This document shows positions 1 to 7,462 of a DNA stretch of 64,000 nucleotides, in pieces. Made by a program: the position numbers and the translations under genes. Origin of the DNA: JBBQFI01 sp038237805 (GTDB taxonomy: Bacteria > Verrucomicrobiota > Verrucomicrobiia > Chthoniobacterales > UBA10450); NCBI GenBank assembly GCA_038237805.1, contig JBBRYI010000002.1, positions 252,122 to 316,121 on the forward strand, given 5' to 3'. Each line of letters begins with the position of its first letter. The first letter of the stretch is position 1. The notes under the pieces were generated by a model. It made no database searches. It had not been told where the DNA came from and saw only the letters and a program-made list of their open reading frames with translations.

Positions 1-154
1 GTGGTCGCCGATCACCCAAACCGGTGCCGATGTCATGAAACGGATCGCCACGCCGATGATCGGCGGCGTCATAACTTCGACGATGCTCGAGCTGCTGATT
101 TACCCGGTGATTTTTTTGATGTGGCGCGGAAGGAAAGTGGGAGGTGTATCATGA
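1..154 (+). CDS. Heavy-metal RND efflux pump, C-terminal end (partial)
   Basis: The gene runs in from the left edge of the window; codons are read in frame from base 2 to the TGA at 152-154. The 50 visible residues contain ADVMKRIATPMIGGVIT followed by a last membrane helix (LELLIYPVIFLMW) and a short basic tail. This is the typical end of CusA/CzcA-family inner-membrane RND pumps, which export metal cations through a tripartite envelope complex. It is a different gene from the complete pump at 2047-5196, so two such pumps lie within 2 kb of each other. Family assignment is fairly secure; the metal cannot be told from this fragment. Confidence 0.8.
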   Translation, partial: WSPITQTGADVMKRIATPMIGGVITSTMLELLIYPVIFLMWRGRKVGGVS

Positions 155-245
155 TGATGGGTTGTCCGATGTGGGTGTGGGTCGTTGTTGGGATTCTTTG
201 ATCGTCTTGCTGATTGTCGTGATCGCAAAACTGCTCAGGCGATGA
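151..245 (+). pseudogene. Small membrane peptide with apparent frameshift
   Basis: An ATG overlapping the end of the RND gene opens a 16-codon frame (MMMGCPMWVWVVVGIL, stop at 199-201). The hydrophobic segment continues in another frame as SLIVLLIVVIAKLLRR, ending with TGA at 243-245. Adding one T to the short T run at 197-199 would give one smooth single-span membrane peptide of about 31 residues with a basic C-terminus. Such small hydrophobic proteins often follow heavy-metal RND genes. The shift could be a real mutation, slippage, or a sequence error. Confidence 0.45.
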
Positions 246-306
246 CAAGTGTTGGCGGTTGGTCACGCTTGCGAACGATGCGAGGTATGATAGGAAACCA
301 GGTCGC

Positions 307-693
307 ATGTCATTAGTCCGACCGATAGTTGTTGCATTGTTGTTGCTGGCCTGGGGGCCGGCGGTGAACAGATGCGTGCTGGCGGCGGCAGCGCCGCAAA
401 TCTTCTCGGATTGCTGCGACGATTCGGCCGGGGGCGGATGTGATTGCTCTCAAAACTCCTGTCAGCAATGCGTGAATGTGGAAACCGGTTTGACGACCTC
501 CCTGCTCCACGCAGTGAAAGTGGAGCCGCTCGCGAAAGAGAATGTCTGGCAAACAAGAATTCTACGGCTTCTATCGGAGCGATCCGATCTGAATGCGCAG
601 GTAGTCGACTACTGTTATACGCCGCCAGAACGCCCGCTCTGGCATTTTGTCGCGCGCACCGCGCTTCCCGTGCGCGGTCCTTCCATTAGTTAG
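307..693 (+). CDS. Cysteine-rich secreted protein of unknown function in a metal-efflux cluster
   Basis: The product has 128 residues. I chose the ATG at 307 because it begins directly with a signal peptide (MSLVRPIVVALLLLAWGPAV); an upstream GTG-type start at 259 would add an unlikely polar leader. Six cysteines cluster just after the signal peptide (C36, C37, C45, C47, C52, C55), a plausible periplasmic metal-binding site. The rest has no domain I recognise. It sits 86 bp upstream of the TolC-like channel and follows the partial pump, so a periplasmic metal-binding or sensing role is inferred from context only. Confidence 0.6.
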   Translation: MSLVRPIVVALLLLAWGPAVNRCVLAAAAPQIFSDCCDDSAGGGCDCSQNSCQQCVNVETGLTTSLLHAVKVEPLAKENVWQTRILRLLSERSDLNAQVVDYCYTPPERPLWHFVARTALPVRGPSIS

Positions 694-779
694 GCAGATC
701 CCGCTCGGGGTCTGGCTTTCTCGTCGCAACGCGCGGATTCCGCGTGCTGCCGCGCATTCGTATGTCGCGTCCGTACTTA

Positions 780-2054
780 ATGAAATCATTTCACTCTTAC
801 ATTTTCTGCGTTGTCTTTTTGGCACTGGTCTTCCCCGTGCGGGTGGAGGCTGCGGAATCTATTTCTCCGCAAGCGCTCGTCAGTGAGGTGCTGGCGCACA
901 ACGCCGAGCTGAATTTCTACCGCGCGGAAATCGCGGCAGCGAAAGGAGGATTGAAAACGGCGGGAACGATTCGCAATCCAGAATTAAACGCGCAGGCCGG
1001 ATACAAAAACACACGGGATTACTCCGGTTCTACTTTGGGGGACGGAGCGACCTGGTCGCTTTCGGTTAGTCAAACATTTGAGTATCCCGGCCGAATCGCG
1101 TTACGGAAAGCCATCACGCACGGTGATGTGAGAGTGGCTGAGCTCCATCTCGAACAATTCCGCATAACGTTGGCAGCGCGTGTTCGCGCGCTGGCTTTTA
1201 GCGTAGGGATTGCACACGAAAAATCGATCGCAGCCCGCGAAGTCGCGGACCGCTTTCAGTCCTTAACCGATATCCTTTCGCAGCGTGAGCCGGCGGGAGT
1301 GACGCCATTGTTGGAAACACGCATCCTCGACGGCAATACACTCGCGTTACGGCGGCAAGAACGCGAGGCAGCACTCGCGGAGAAAACAACGATTGCGGAA
1401 TTGAATCAACTGCGTGGCCAACCGATCACGGCGCCATTGACGGTCAGCAGCGGTCACTTCGGATTTGCGCCAGTGCCATTGCCATCGTTACTCGAAGCTG
1501 CGGGGAACAACGCCTTGGATATTCGCATCCGCCAAGCCGAGTTGGTGCAACAAGGTTTCAAAGTCTCGCTCTCGAAAAACGAACGCTATCCCGCGATTGC
1601 AGTTGGGCCGTTTTATTCGCAGGAGAATGCGGTGGAGAGAGAACAGCAAGCGGGCATTGGCGTTTCCGTGCCACTACCCCTGTGGGACCGCAACGCTGGA
1701 AACATTGAGACGAGCAAGGCACGTGAACAGCAGGCACTCGCCTCCTTGTTGACGACAAGACGCGAAGTCGAGCGGCGTGTCGCGCAAAGCGCAGCGATCT
1801 ATCAAACCAAACGCGATGAAATCGACAAGTGGCAGACAGACACCGTAACAAAATTCCGCGAGACAGCCGAACTCGCTGATCGCAATTACCGTCTCGGCGC
1901 TGTTCCGATTTCCATCTACGTCGAAACGCAAAAGCAATATCTCGAAGTTCTCAGCTCCGTGTTGGAGATGAAGAAGGACGCGCTACAGGCGGCACAAGAG
2001 TTGGAAATCCTCACCGGATTGAAGCTCTACAAGGAGAAGAACAGCGATGATTGA
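780..2054 (+). CDS. TolC/CzcC-family outer membrane efflux protein
   Basis: A 424-residue outer membrane channel component of an RND metal efflux system. The ATG at 780 is preferred over in-frame ATGs at 744 and 762 because it starts a clean signal peptide (MKSFHSYIFCVVFLALVFP, cleavage near VEAAES). The body has the alternating helical, alanine- and glutamate-rich pattern of outer membrane efflux proteins, with the typical NPELNAQAGY segment early in the mature protein and PLPLWDRNAGNIE in the second half, a hallmark of the CzcC subfamily. Its end overlaps the CzcA gene by 8 bp, so the two are co-translated. No periplasmic adaptor gene is seen between or beside them. Confidence 0.88.
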   Translation: MKSFHSYIFCVVFLALVFPVRVEAAESISPQALVSEVLAHNAELNFYRAEIAAAKGGLKTAGTIRNPELNAQAGYKNTRDYSGSTLGDGATWSLSVSQTFEYPGRIALRKAITHGDVRVAELHLEQFRITLAARVRALAFSVGIAHEKSIAAREVADRFQSLTDILSQREPAGVTPLLETRILDGNTLALRRQEREAALAEKTTIAELNQLRGQPITAPLTVSSGHFGFAPVPLPSLLEAAGNNALDIRIRQAELVQQGFKVSLSKNERYPAIAVGPFYSQENAVEREQQAGIGVSVPLPLWDRNAGNIETSKAREQQALASLLTTRREVERRVAQSAAIYQTKRDEIDKWQTDTVTKFRETAELADRNYRLGAVPISIYVETQKQYLEVLSSVLEMKKDALQAAQELEILTGLKLYKEKNSDD

Positions 2055-5000
2055 TAAGATTCTCGAATTCTCGATTCGACAGCGAGCGCTGGTGCTGATG
2101 GCCGCGTTCGCCTTGCTCGTTGGCGGAATTTGGTCGGCGAAAAAGCTGCCGATGGACGCAATTCCCGACATCACGGGCGTGCAGGTGCAGGTCAACACTT
2201 CCATTCCATCGCTCGCGCCGGAAGAAGTCGAGAACCTGGTAACCTTTCCGCTCGAAACGGCGCTCGGCGGCATCGCGGGCGTAACCGACCTGCGTTCGTT
2301 GTCGCGGTTCGGCTTATCGCAAATCACACTTCAATTTACCGACAACACCGACGTCTATCGCGCGCGCCAGCTTGTTACCGAGCGTTTGCAAAGTGCGGCT
2401 GATTCAATCCCGTCCGGACTCACACCAAAGCTCGTTCCGAATTCGACCGGGCTAGGAGAAGTTTTTTACTATTCGGTGGACTACGCGCCCGGTGCTACTC
2501 CGGCACCGCCGACACGTGAAGTACAGTTGATGGAACTCTGGCAAATCCAGGAATACATCATCAAGCCGCAACTACGCACGGTTGCCGGTATTGCCGAGGT
2601 CAACGCTTACGGCGGCTATGTGAAACAGATCGTCGTGCAACCGAAGATCGACAAGTTGCGCGATGCAGGCCTGACTGTGAGCGAGCTTGCCCGCGTCGTC
2701 GGTGAGAACGTGGAGAACGCGGGCGGCGGTATCGTTAACTCGGGTAACGAACAGCTTGTTATCCGCGGCGTCGGCCGTGTCGTGTCGCCGGAAGAAATTG
2801 CGGAGCTCCCGGTGAAATTCGCGGCGGGGGTGATGCCACTGCGAGTTAAAGACGTAGCCGAAGTTCGGATCGGGCACGCTTTTCGCAGCGGCGCCGCGAC
2901 TGACGCTGGTCAAGAAGCAGTGCTGGGTGTGGCGATGATGTTGATGGGCGAGAATAGCCACGCCGTCGCTGAGCGCGTCGCTCACAAAGTCGACGAGATT
3001 CAGAAGCGATTGCCACCGGGTGTGATCATCAAGCCGCAATATAACCGCAGCGAGTTGGTGCATCGGGCCATTCACACGGTCGCGAAAAATCTCTTCGAAG
3101 GCGCGGTGCTGGTCGTCGTGGTGTTGCTATTTCTACTCGGGAACTGGCGCGCCGCGCTCATCGTCGCTACTGCGATCCCGCTCGCGTTTCTCTTCGCCAT
3201 TACCGGCATGACGCGCCTTGGCATCTCCGGAAATCTGATGAGTCTGGGCGCGATCGACTTCGGCCTCATCATCGACGGCGCGGTCGTGATGGTAGAAAAC
3301 GTGGTCCGACAACTCGGTTTGAAACAGAATCAGATCGGACGCGCGCTGAACAAAGACGAAAGGCTGCATATCGTTCTGGCGGCGAGCAAGCAAGTCGGCA
3401 CACCGATGTTCTTCGGCGTCCTGATCATCGCCATTGTTTACCTGCCCATCTTCGCGCTTTCCGGCATCGAGGGGAAAATGTTTCATCCGATGGCGCTGAC
3501 GGTCATGTTAGCGCTGGGTGGATCGCTCGTTCTGGCGCTGACGCTCATGCCAGCGCTCTCATCGTTGGTGCTGCGCGGTCGAATTCATGAAGGCGACAAT
3601 CTTGTCGTACGCCTGTGCAAGAATGTTTACTCACCCATCCTTCGCGCGGCGCTCCGATTGCGCTGGCTTGTTGTACTCGGGGCGCTTGGATTGTTCGCGC
3701 TCGCGCTAGTTGTCTTCAACCGGCTCGGGGCGGACTTCATTCCAAAGCTCGACGAAGGCGCATTCACCATGATGGTTTTTCGGGCGAATAGCATCAGTGT
3801 TGACGCAACCGTCGCAGCGCAAACCAAGACCGACCGCGAAATCAAAGCGCGCGTACCCGAAGTCGACCGAGTGTTTTCGCGAATTGGCAGTGCCGAGATT
3901 GCCACCGACCCAATGCCCCCAAGCGATGCCGACTTCTACATCTATTACAAACCCCGCAATCAATGGCGAAAGATTGATAACAAGACAATCAGCAAAGAGG
4001 AACTTGCCCAAATCATCAGTAAAGAAATCGAAGCGATCAATGAAGGTGCGCGAGTGATGGTGGCCCAACCGATCGAAATGCGTTTCAACGAGATGCTAGA
4101 AGGAATTCGCGCCGATATTGCCGTAAAGATTTTCGGGACCGACTACGATGTGCTGGAGCGTCTCGGCGCAGAAGTAAAAGAGGTGCTCGAACACATCCCT
4201 GGTACGCGTGAGGGCGAGGGAGAAGTTGAATATGAAACGACCGGTCGCGCACCGATGCTAGAGATCAGGGTCAAGCGTGACGTGCTCTCTAAATATAATC
4301 TCCATTCCGGCGATGTGAATCAGGTCATCGCTGCCGCCTTAGGCGGGCAGACTGTGGGCACTCTGGTAGAAGGAAACCGTCGCTTCGACATCGTTGTGCG
4401 GCTCCCCGATAAAGATCGCGAAAATCTCGACGCGATTCGCGCATTGCCCGTTCGCGTCGGGGACTTTGGTATGTTGCCGCTTGGCACGCTCGCAGATATT
4501 GAACGCGTCAAAACGGTATCACCGATTCTTCGCGATTCCGCGCAACGCCGATCAGCATTGATGGTGAACTTGGTGGGTCGCGATGTGGAAAGTTGGGTAC
4601 GCGAGGCTGACGCAAAAGTGCGAGAGACCGTCAAACTTCCCGAAGGTTACACTCTCGAATTCGGTGGTCAGTTCGAGAATCTGCGCGAGGCAAAGGCGCG
4701 ACTCGCCTTGGTCGTGCCGACAGCTTTGGTGTTCATCTTCGTCCTCATCTTCATGGCCTTCGGAAGTGTGCGGCAAGCGTTAGTGGTTTACTCGGGAATT
4801 CCACTAGCAATCACGGGCGGCATCTTCGCTCTCTGGATACGCGACATGCCGTTCAGCATTTCCGCCGCAGTAGGTTTCATCGCATTGAGCGGGGTCGCCG
4901 TGCTTAACGGGGTCGTTATGATTAGCTATTTCAATCAGCTTCGCGAACAAGGAAACGATGTCGACTCCGCTGTTATTGAAGGATCGCTAACGCGATTGCG

Positions 5001-5196
5001 CCCCGTTTTAATGACCGCAGCCGTAGCTGCTTTTGGATTTATACCGATGGCTCTCTCAAGCAGTGCCGGTGCAGAAGTGCAACGACCATTAGCCACCGTG
5101 GTTATCGGCGGCATTATCAGCTCAACGTTTTTAACGCTCGTATTACTTCCGGTGCTTTATGAGTGGGTAGAGAAAAGGCGAAGTCCGTCGATTTAG
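2047..5196 (+). CDS. czcA: CzcA-type heavy-metal/proton antiporter, RND family
   Basis: A 1049-residue inner-membrane pump of normal length for HME-RND proteins, which use proton influx to export divalent metals such as cobalt, zinc, cadmium or nickel. Seen in the sequence: the N-terminal helix, the PDITGVQVQV porter motif, and the membrane signature DFGLIIDGAVVMVEN with D404, D410 and E417, the proton-relay residues that define the HME1 (CzcA) subgroup. Two blocks of membrane helices flank large periplasmic loops, as expected. It overlaps the TolC gene by 8 bp. The adaptor (CzcB/CusB) is absent here and may lie upstream of the window. Confidence 0.9.
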   Translation: MIDKILEFSIRQRALVLMAAFALLVGGIWSAKKLPMDAIPDITGVQVQVNTSIPSLAPEEVENLVTFPLETALGGIAGVTDLRSLSRFGLSQITLQFTDNTDVYRARQLVTERLQSAADSIPSGLTPKLVPNSTGLGEVFYYSVDYAPGATPAPPTREVQLMELWQIQEYIIKPQLRTVAGIAEVNAYGGYVKQIVVQPKIDKLRDAGLTVSELARVVGENVENAGGGIVNSGNEQLVIRGVGRVVSPEEIAELPVKFAAGVMPLRVKDVAEVRIGHAFRSGAATDAGQEAVLGVAMMLMGENSHAVAERVAHKVDEIQKRLPPGVIIKPQYNRSELVHRAIHTVAKNLFEGAVLVVVVLLFLLGNWRAALIVATAIPLAFLFAITGMTRLGISGNLMSLGAIDFGLIIDGAVVMVENVVRQLGLKQNQIGRALNKDERLHIVLAASKQVGTPMFFGVLIIAIVYLPIFALSGIEGKMFHPMALTVMLALGGSLVLALTLMPALSSLVLRGRIHEGDNLVVRLCKNVYSPILRAALRLRWLVVLGALGLFALALVVFNRLGADFIPKLDEGAFTMMVFRANSISVDATVAAQTKTDREIKARVPEVDRVFSRIGSAEIATDPMPPSDADFYIYYKPRNQWRKIDNKTISKEELAQIISKEIEAINEGARVMVAQPIEMRFNEMLEGIRADIAVKIFGTDYDVLERLGAEVKEVLEHIPGTREGEGEVEYETTGRAPMLEIRVKRDVLSKYNLHSGDVNQVIAAALGGQTVGTLVEGNRRFDIVVRLPDKDRENLDAIRALPVRVGDFGMLPLGTLADIERVKTVSPILRDSAQRRSALMVNLVGRDVESWVREADAKVRETVKLPEGYTLEFGGQFENLREAKARLALVVPTALVFIFVLIFMAFGSVRQALVVYSGIPLAITGGIFALWIRDMPFSISAAVGFIALSGVAVLNGVVMISYFNQLREQGNDVDSAVIEGSLTRLRPVLMTAAVAAFGFIPMALSSSAGAEVQRPLATVVIGGIISSTFLTLVLLPVLYEWVEKRRSPSI

Positions 5197-5200
5197 GCAG

Positions 5201-5548
5201 TTAACTGGTTCTCCAAAACGTTACGACCAATCCACCGATGACGATGAGAGCACCTCCAACCAAAATCGCGGGAGTTGGCGAGGTTCGGAACACAAGAAAG
5301 TTAATTATCTGCCAGACAACGAAAAGCGTCGCGATGTAAAGGCCGACGACCTGGCGAAATTCCACTGGCGCTAGATTGAGAGAGAATCCGTATCCGAATA
5401 GAAGACTCGCACCGATTACCATCATGGACAGACGAGTAATCCCGACCTGGTTGAATATTGCCACCCGCACGAGCGCGTCTCCGCTCACTTCAAGTGTGGT
5501 TGCGATCAAGAGAAAGCCTAATGCCGAAAGAATCTGCGAAGTGTTCAT
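5201..5548 (-). CDS. Small DMT/EamA-like membrane protein
   Basis: A 115-residue, very hydrophobic protein with about four predicted membrane helices (near residues 8-28, 38-57, 68-88 and 95-112). Size and topology resemble half-size drug/metabolite transporters or unassigned small EamA-like proteins. It ends 5 bp from the convergent czcA stop. No substrate can be deduced, and no SMR-specific catalytic glutamate in the first helix is clear enough to call it a multidrug exporter. Confidence 0.6.
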   Translation of the reverse strand: MNTSQILSALGFLLIATTLEVSGDALVRVAIFNQVGITRLSMMVIGASLLFGYGFSLNLAPVEFRQVVGLYIATLFVVWQIINFLVFRTSPTPAILVGGALIVIGGLVVTFWRTS

Positions 5549-5685
5549 TTGTAAGAGGAACTATCAGCCTTCCGGTATCGAGCAAAATAAAACATCATGG
5601 CGCCGCCGACAGGCAGGCGGATCAGTACGCGATAGACATGATGCGCTCGGGCATTGAGGAGGTCGCCAACAATGTTGAGCGACAC

Positions 5686-5714
5686 TTGACTGTATTCCTA
5701 TATAGGAATATAGA
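5686..5714 (+). promoter_or_regulatory. Sigma-70 promoter of the DUF6428-arsR operon
   Basis: TTGACT at 5686-5691 and TATAGA at 5709-5714 are separated by exactly 17 bp, a near-consensus housekeeping promoter. The start codon at 5723 is only 8 bp beyond the -10 box, so the leader is very short or the transcript nearly leaderless. The operator palindrome fills the spacer. Confidence 0.7.
5694..5709. promoter_or_regulatory. ArsR operator: perfect 16-bp palindrome
   Basis: ATTCCTATATAGGAAT is a perfect palindrome lying between the -35 and -10 boxes. The position and symmetry are those of an ArsR/SmtB-family operator, where dimer binding blocks RNA polymerase. The regulator encoded two genes downstream (6174-6587) is the obvious ligand, which implies autoregulation. 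Binding itself is inferred. Confidence 0.7.
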
Positions 5715-5722
5715 ATCGGAGT

Positions 5723-6169
5723 ATGAAACTCCGAGAAATGAAGTCGATCCTGCAAAATCATCCGAACACCTATCCGCGTTTTGAATTGCCGAACGGCGAT
5801 TCGATTCCACCAAACTTTCACCTCACCGAAGTCGGACACGTGGCTAAAAATTTTATTGATTGCGGTGGGACAACGCGCAAAAGTGAAGCGGCTGTTCTAC
5901 AAACTTACGTGGCAAACGATGTCGAGCATCGCCTCACTTCGGACCGCTTCGGCGCGATTCTCGATCTGGGTAAAGGCATCGTCCCGCATGACGATCTCGA
6001 CGTGGAAGTGGAGTTCGATTGCTGCGTGATCTCGCAATACCCGGTGACCGGCTGGAAAGTTTCCAGCGATCGCCTCGACTTTCAGCTCGCGATCAAACAC
6101 ACCGATTGCCTCGCGAAGGACAAATGCGGGATCGACGACAATTGCGAGGCTTCGGCCTGTTGCGCGTAA
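5723..6169 (+). CDS. DUF6428 family protein
   Basis: A 148-residue soluble protein that I recognise as DUF6428 from its PRFELPNGDSIPPNFHLTEVGHV opening region and its constant company with ArsR regulators in arsenic or metal operons. It lacks a signal peptide and membrane segments. The C-terminus is cysteine-rich (C131, then CGIDDNCEASACCA), which suggests metal or metalloid binding. It is followed 4 bp later by the ArsR gene and lies directly behind the promoter/operator. Function is not established. An in-frame ATG at 5738 is an alternative start. Confidence 0.75.
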   Translation: MKLREMKSILQNHPNTYPRFELPNGDSIPPNFHLTEVGHVAKNFIDCGGTTRKSEAAVLQTYVANDVEHRLTSDRFGAILDLGKGIVPHDDLDVEVEFDCCVISQYPVTGWKVSSDRLDFQLAIKHTDCLAKDKCGIDDNCEASACCA

Positions 6170-6173
6170 GGCA

Positions 6174-6587
6174 ATGGATTTGATCCGGATTTACCAATGC
6201 TTCTGCGACCCAACGCGGCTTCGCATCTTAAACCTGCTGCTGCAAGGGCCGCTCTGTGTCTGTCATCTGCAAGACATCCTGAAGGAGCCGCAGGTAAAAA
6301 TTTCCAAGCATTTGCTCTATTTGCGTGAGCGCGACATGGTCGAAGTGGAGCGTTGCGGCAATTGGATGATTTATGCGTTGCCGGTGAAGCGTGGAAAGGA
6401 ATTAGAAACGAACTTGAAATGTCTGCAGGATTGCACGCAATCGGACCCTGTCTTCGTGAAGGACTTAAAAGCGCTCGCCCGAATCGTGAAGCGCGAGCCG
6501 GTGGGCGTTTTCAATAACGGGCCTTATCCTGCAACGGTAAAAGCAAGAAGCCCACTAAGAATCGCTTCTCAGCGGGCTTCCAGTTAA
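6174..6587 (+). CDS. ArsR/SmtB-family metal-sensing transcriptional repressor
   Basis: A 137-residue winged-helix repressor. The helix-turn-helix (residues about 30-58, recognition helix around VKISKHLLYL) carries the LCVCHL motif (C28, C30), the arsenic/antimony or thiophilic-metal site of the ArsR group; further cysteines at C9, C11 and in LKCLQDC could add ligands. Metal binding should release the operator at 5694-5709. It is the second gene of the operon. The last codons run through the hairpin at 6547-6580, so the tail after about residue 115 may be a non-conserved extension. Confidence 0.88.
   Translation: MDLIRIYQCFCDPTRLRILNLLLQGPLCVCHLQDILKEPQVKISKHLLYLRERDMVEVERCGNWMIYALPVKRGKELETNLKCLQDCTQSDPVFVKDLKALARIVKREPVGVFNNGPYPATVKARSPLRIASQRASS
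6547..6580 (-). terminator. Hairpin terminator of the porin-pstS operon
   Basis: GAAGCCC (6547-6553) pairs with GGGCTTC (6574-6580), and the inner bases pair further (CT/AG, AGAA/TTCT around a TCGC loop), giving a long stem with two A-C mismatches. On the minus strand the stem is followed by CTTGCTTTT, the U-rich run expected of an intrinsic terminator for pstS. On the plus strand no T run follows, although the hairpin lies within the end of the arsR reading frame. Confidence 0.65.
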
Positions 6588-6607
6588 CCTAACCGCGTCT
6601 CGCTGGA

Positions 6608-7420
6608 TTAAGGGAGAGGGACAAAGCCAACCTGCGATGCGATTTTTTGTCCTGGCTTACCGATGGTGAAATCAAGGAACTCTTTCGCGAGGCCGTTCGG
6701 TTCACCATTGGTGTAGTAAAAGGTGGGACGGGCGTAGGGATAGGTCTTGGCGTGCACGCTTTGCACGGATGGGAGGGCGCCGTCGATCGGCATCGTCTTC
6801 ACTCCGGACGCATTGGTATAAGCAAGTCCGACGTAACCAACTCCGTTCGGATTTTTCCCGACCTCCGACGCGATCTGCTCGTTGCCCGCCATCTTCTGGG
6901 AACTACCCGCGTAATCGCGCTTCTTCATCGCAAGTTCTTTGAAGTCGGAATAGGTGCCGGACGAGGTGTTACGCGTATACACGGAAATTTTTCCGGCGGA
7001 ACCACCGAGCGCGCTCCAATCAGTTACATCGCCGGCGAAGATCTGTTCCACCTGTTTTTTAGTCAGGCTTTTAATTGGATTCGCGCTGTTGACGATAACG
7101 GCGATGCCATCATAAGCCACGATTATTGGCTTCAGGTTGACGCCCTTTGATGAGGCAGCAGCAACCTCGGCTGGTTTAGCGCGTCGACTCGACATCCCGA
7201 TTTGCGCGGTTCCATCAATGATGGCGGAGATGCCCGTGGTGGAGCCTTCCGCCGCGATGTCGAATGTAGTGTCGGGATGCTGCGCCTTGAATTGCTCCGC
7301 CAACTGCGGGACCAACTTCGCGCCCAGCGTGTCCGAGCCCTTGATGACGAGACGGTCAGCATGGGCCTGTGTCGTGATCGCCGTAAGGCCGAGTAATATT
7401 GCAATGGTTTTTAGTTTCAT
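6608..7420 (-). CDS. pstS: PstS-type phosphate-binding periplasmic protein
   Basis: A 270-residue substrate-binding protein with a signal peptide (MKLKTIAILLGLTAITTQAHA). Mature-protein motifs are typical of PstS: KGSDTLG near the start, AEGSTTGISAIIDGTAQIGMSSR (phosphate loop), YDGIAVIVN, and TRNTSSGTYSDF. It would capture phosphate in the periplasm for an ABC importer, but no pstCAB genes are in the window. It lies 42 bp downstream of the porin gene on the same strand, so the pair probably form one phosphate-scavenging operon ending at the hairpin 6547-6580. Confidence 0.9.
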   Translation of the reverse strand: MKLKTIAILLGLTAITTQAHADRLVIKGSDTLGAKLVPQLAEQFKAQHPDTTFDIAAEGSTTGISAIIDGTAQIGMSSRRAKPAEVAAASSKGVNLKPIIVAYDGIAVIVNSANPIKSLTKKQVEQIFAGDVTDWSALGGSAGKISVYTRNTSSGTYSDFKELAMKKRDYAGSSQKMAGNEQIASEVGKNPNGVGYVGLAYTNASGVKTMPIDGALPSVQSVHAKTYPYARPTFYYTNGEPNGLAKEFLDFTIGKPGQKIASQVGFVPLP

Positions 7421-7462
7421 AGGATTTAAAGAACTTCGTATTTGTCGTTAGGTTTATATCGA

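Noticed and set aside
1..201. Open frame of 66 residues from GTG at position 1
   Set aside because: It is an alternative frame over the end of the RND pump gene, whose family sequence is clear in the frame starting at base 2; only its last 16 codons coincide with the small membrane peptide.
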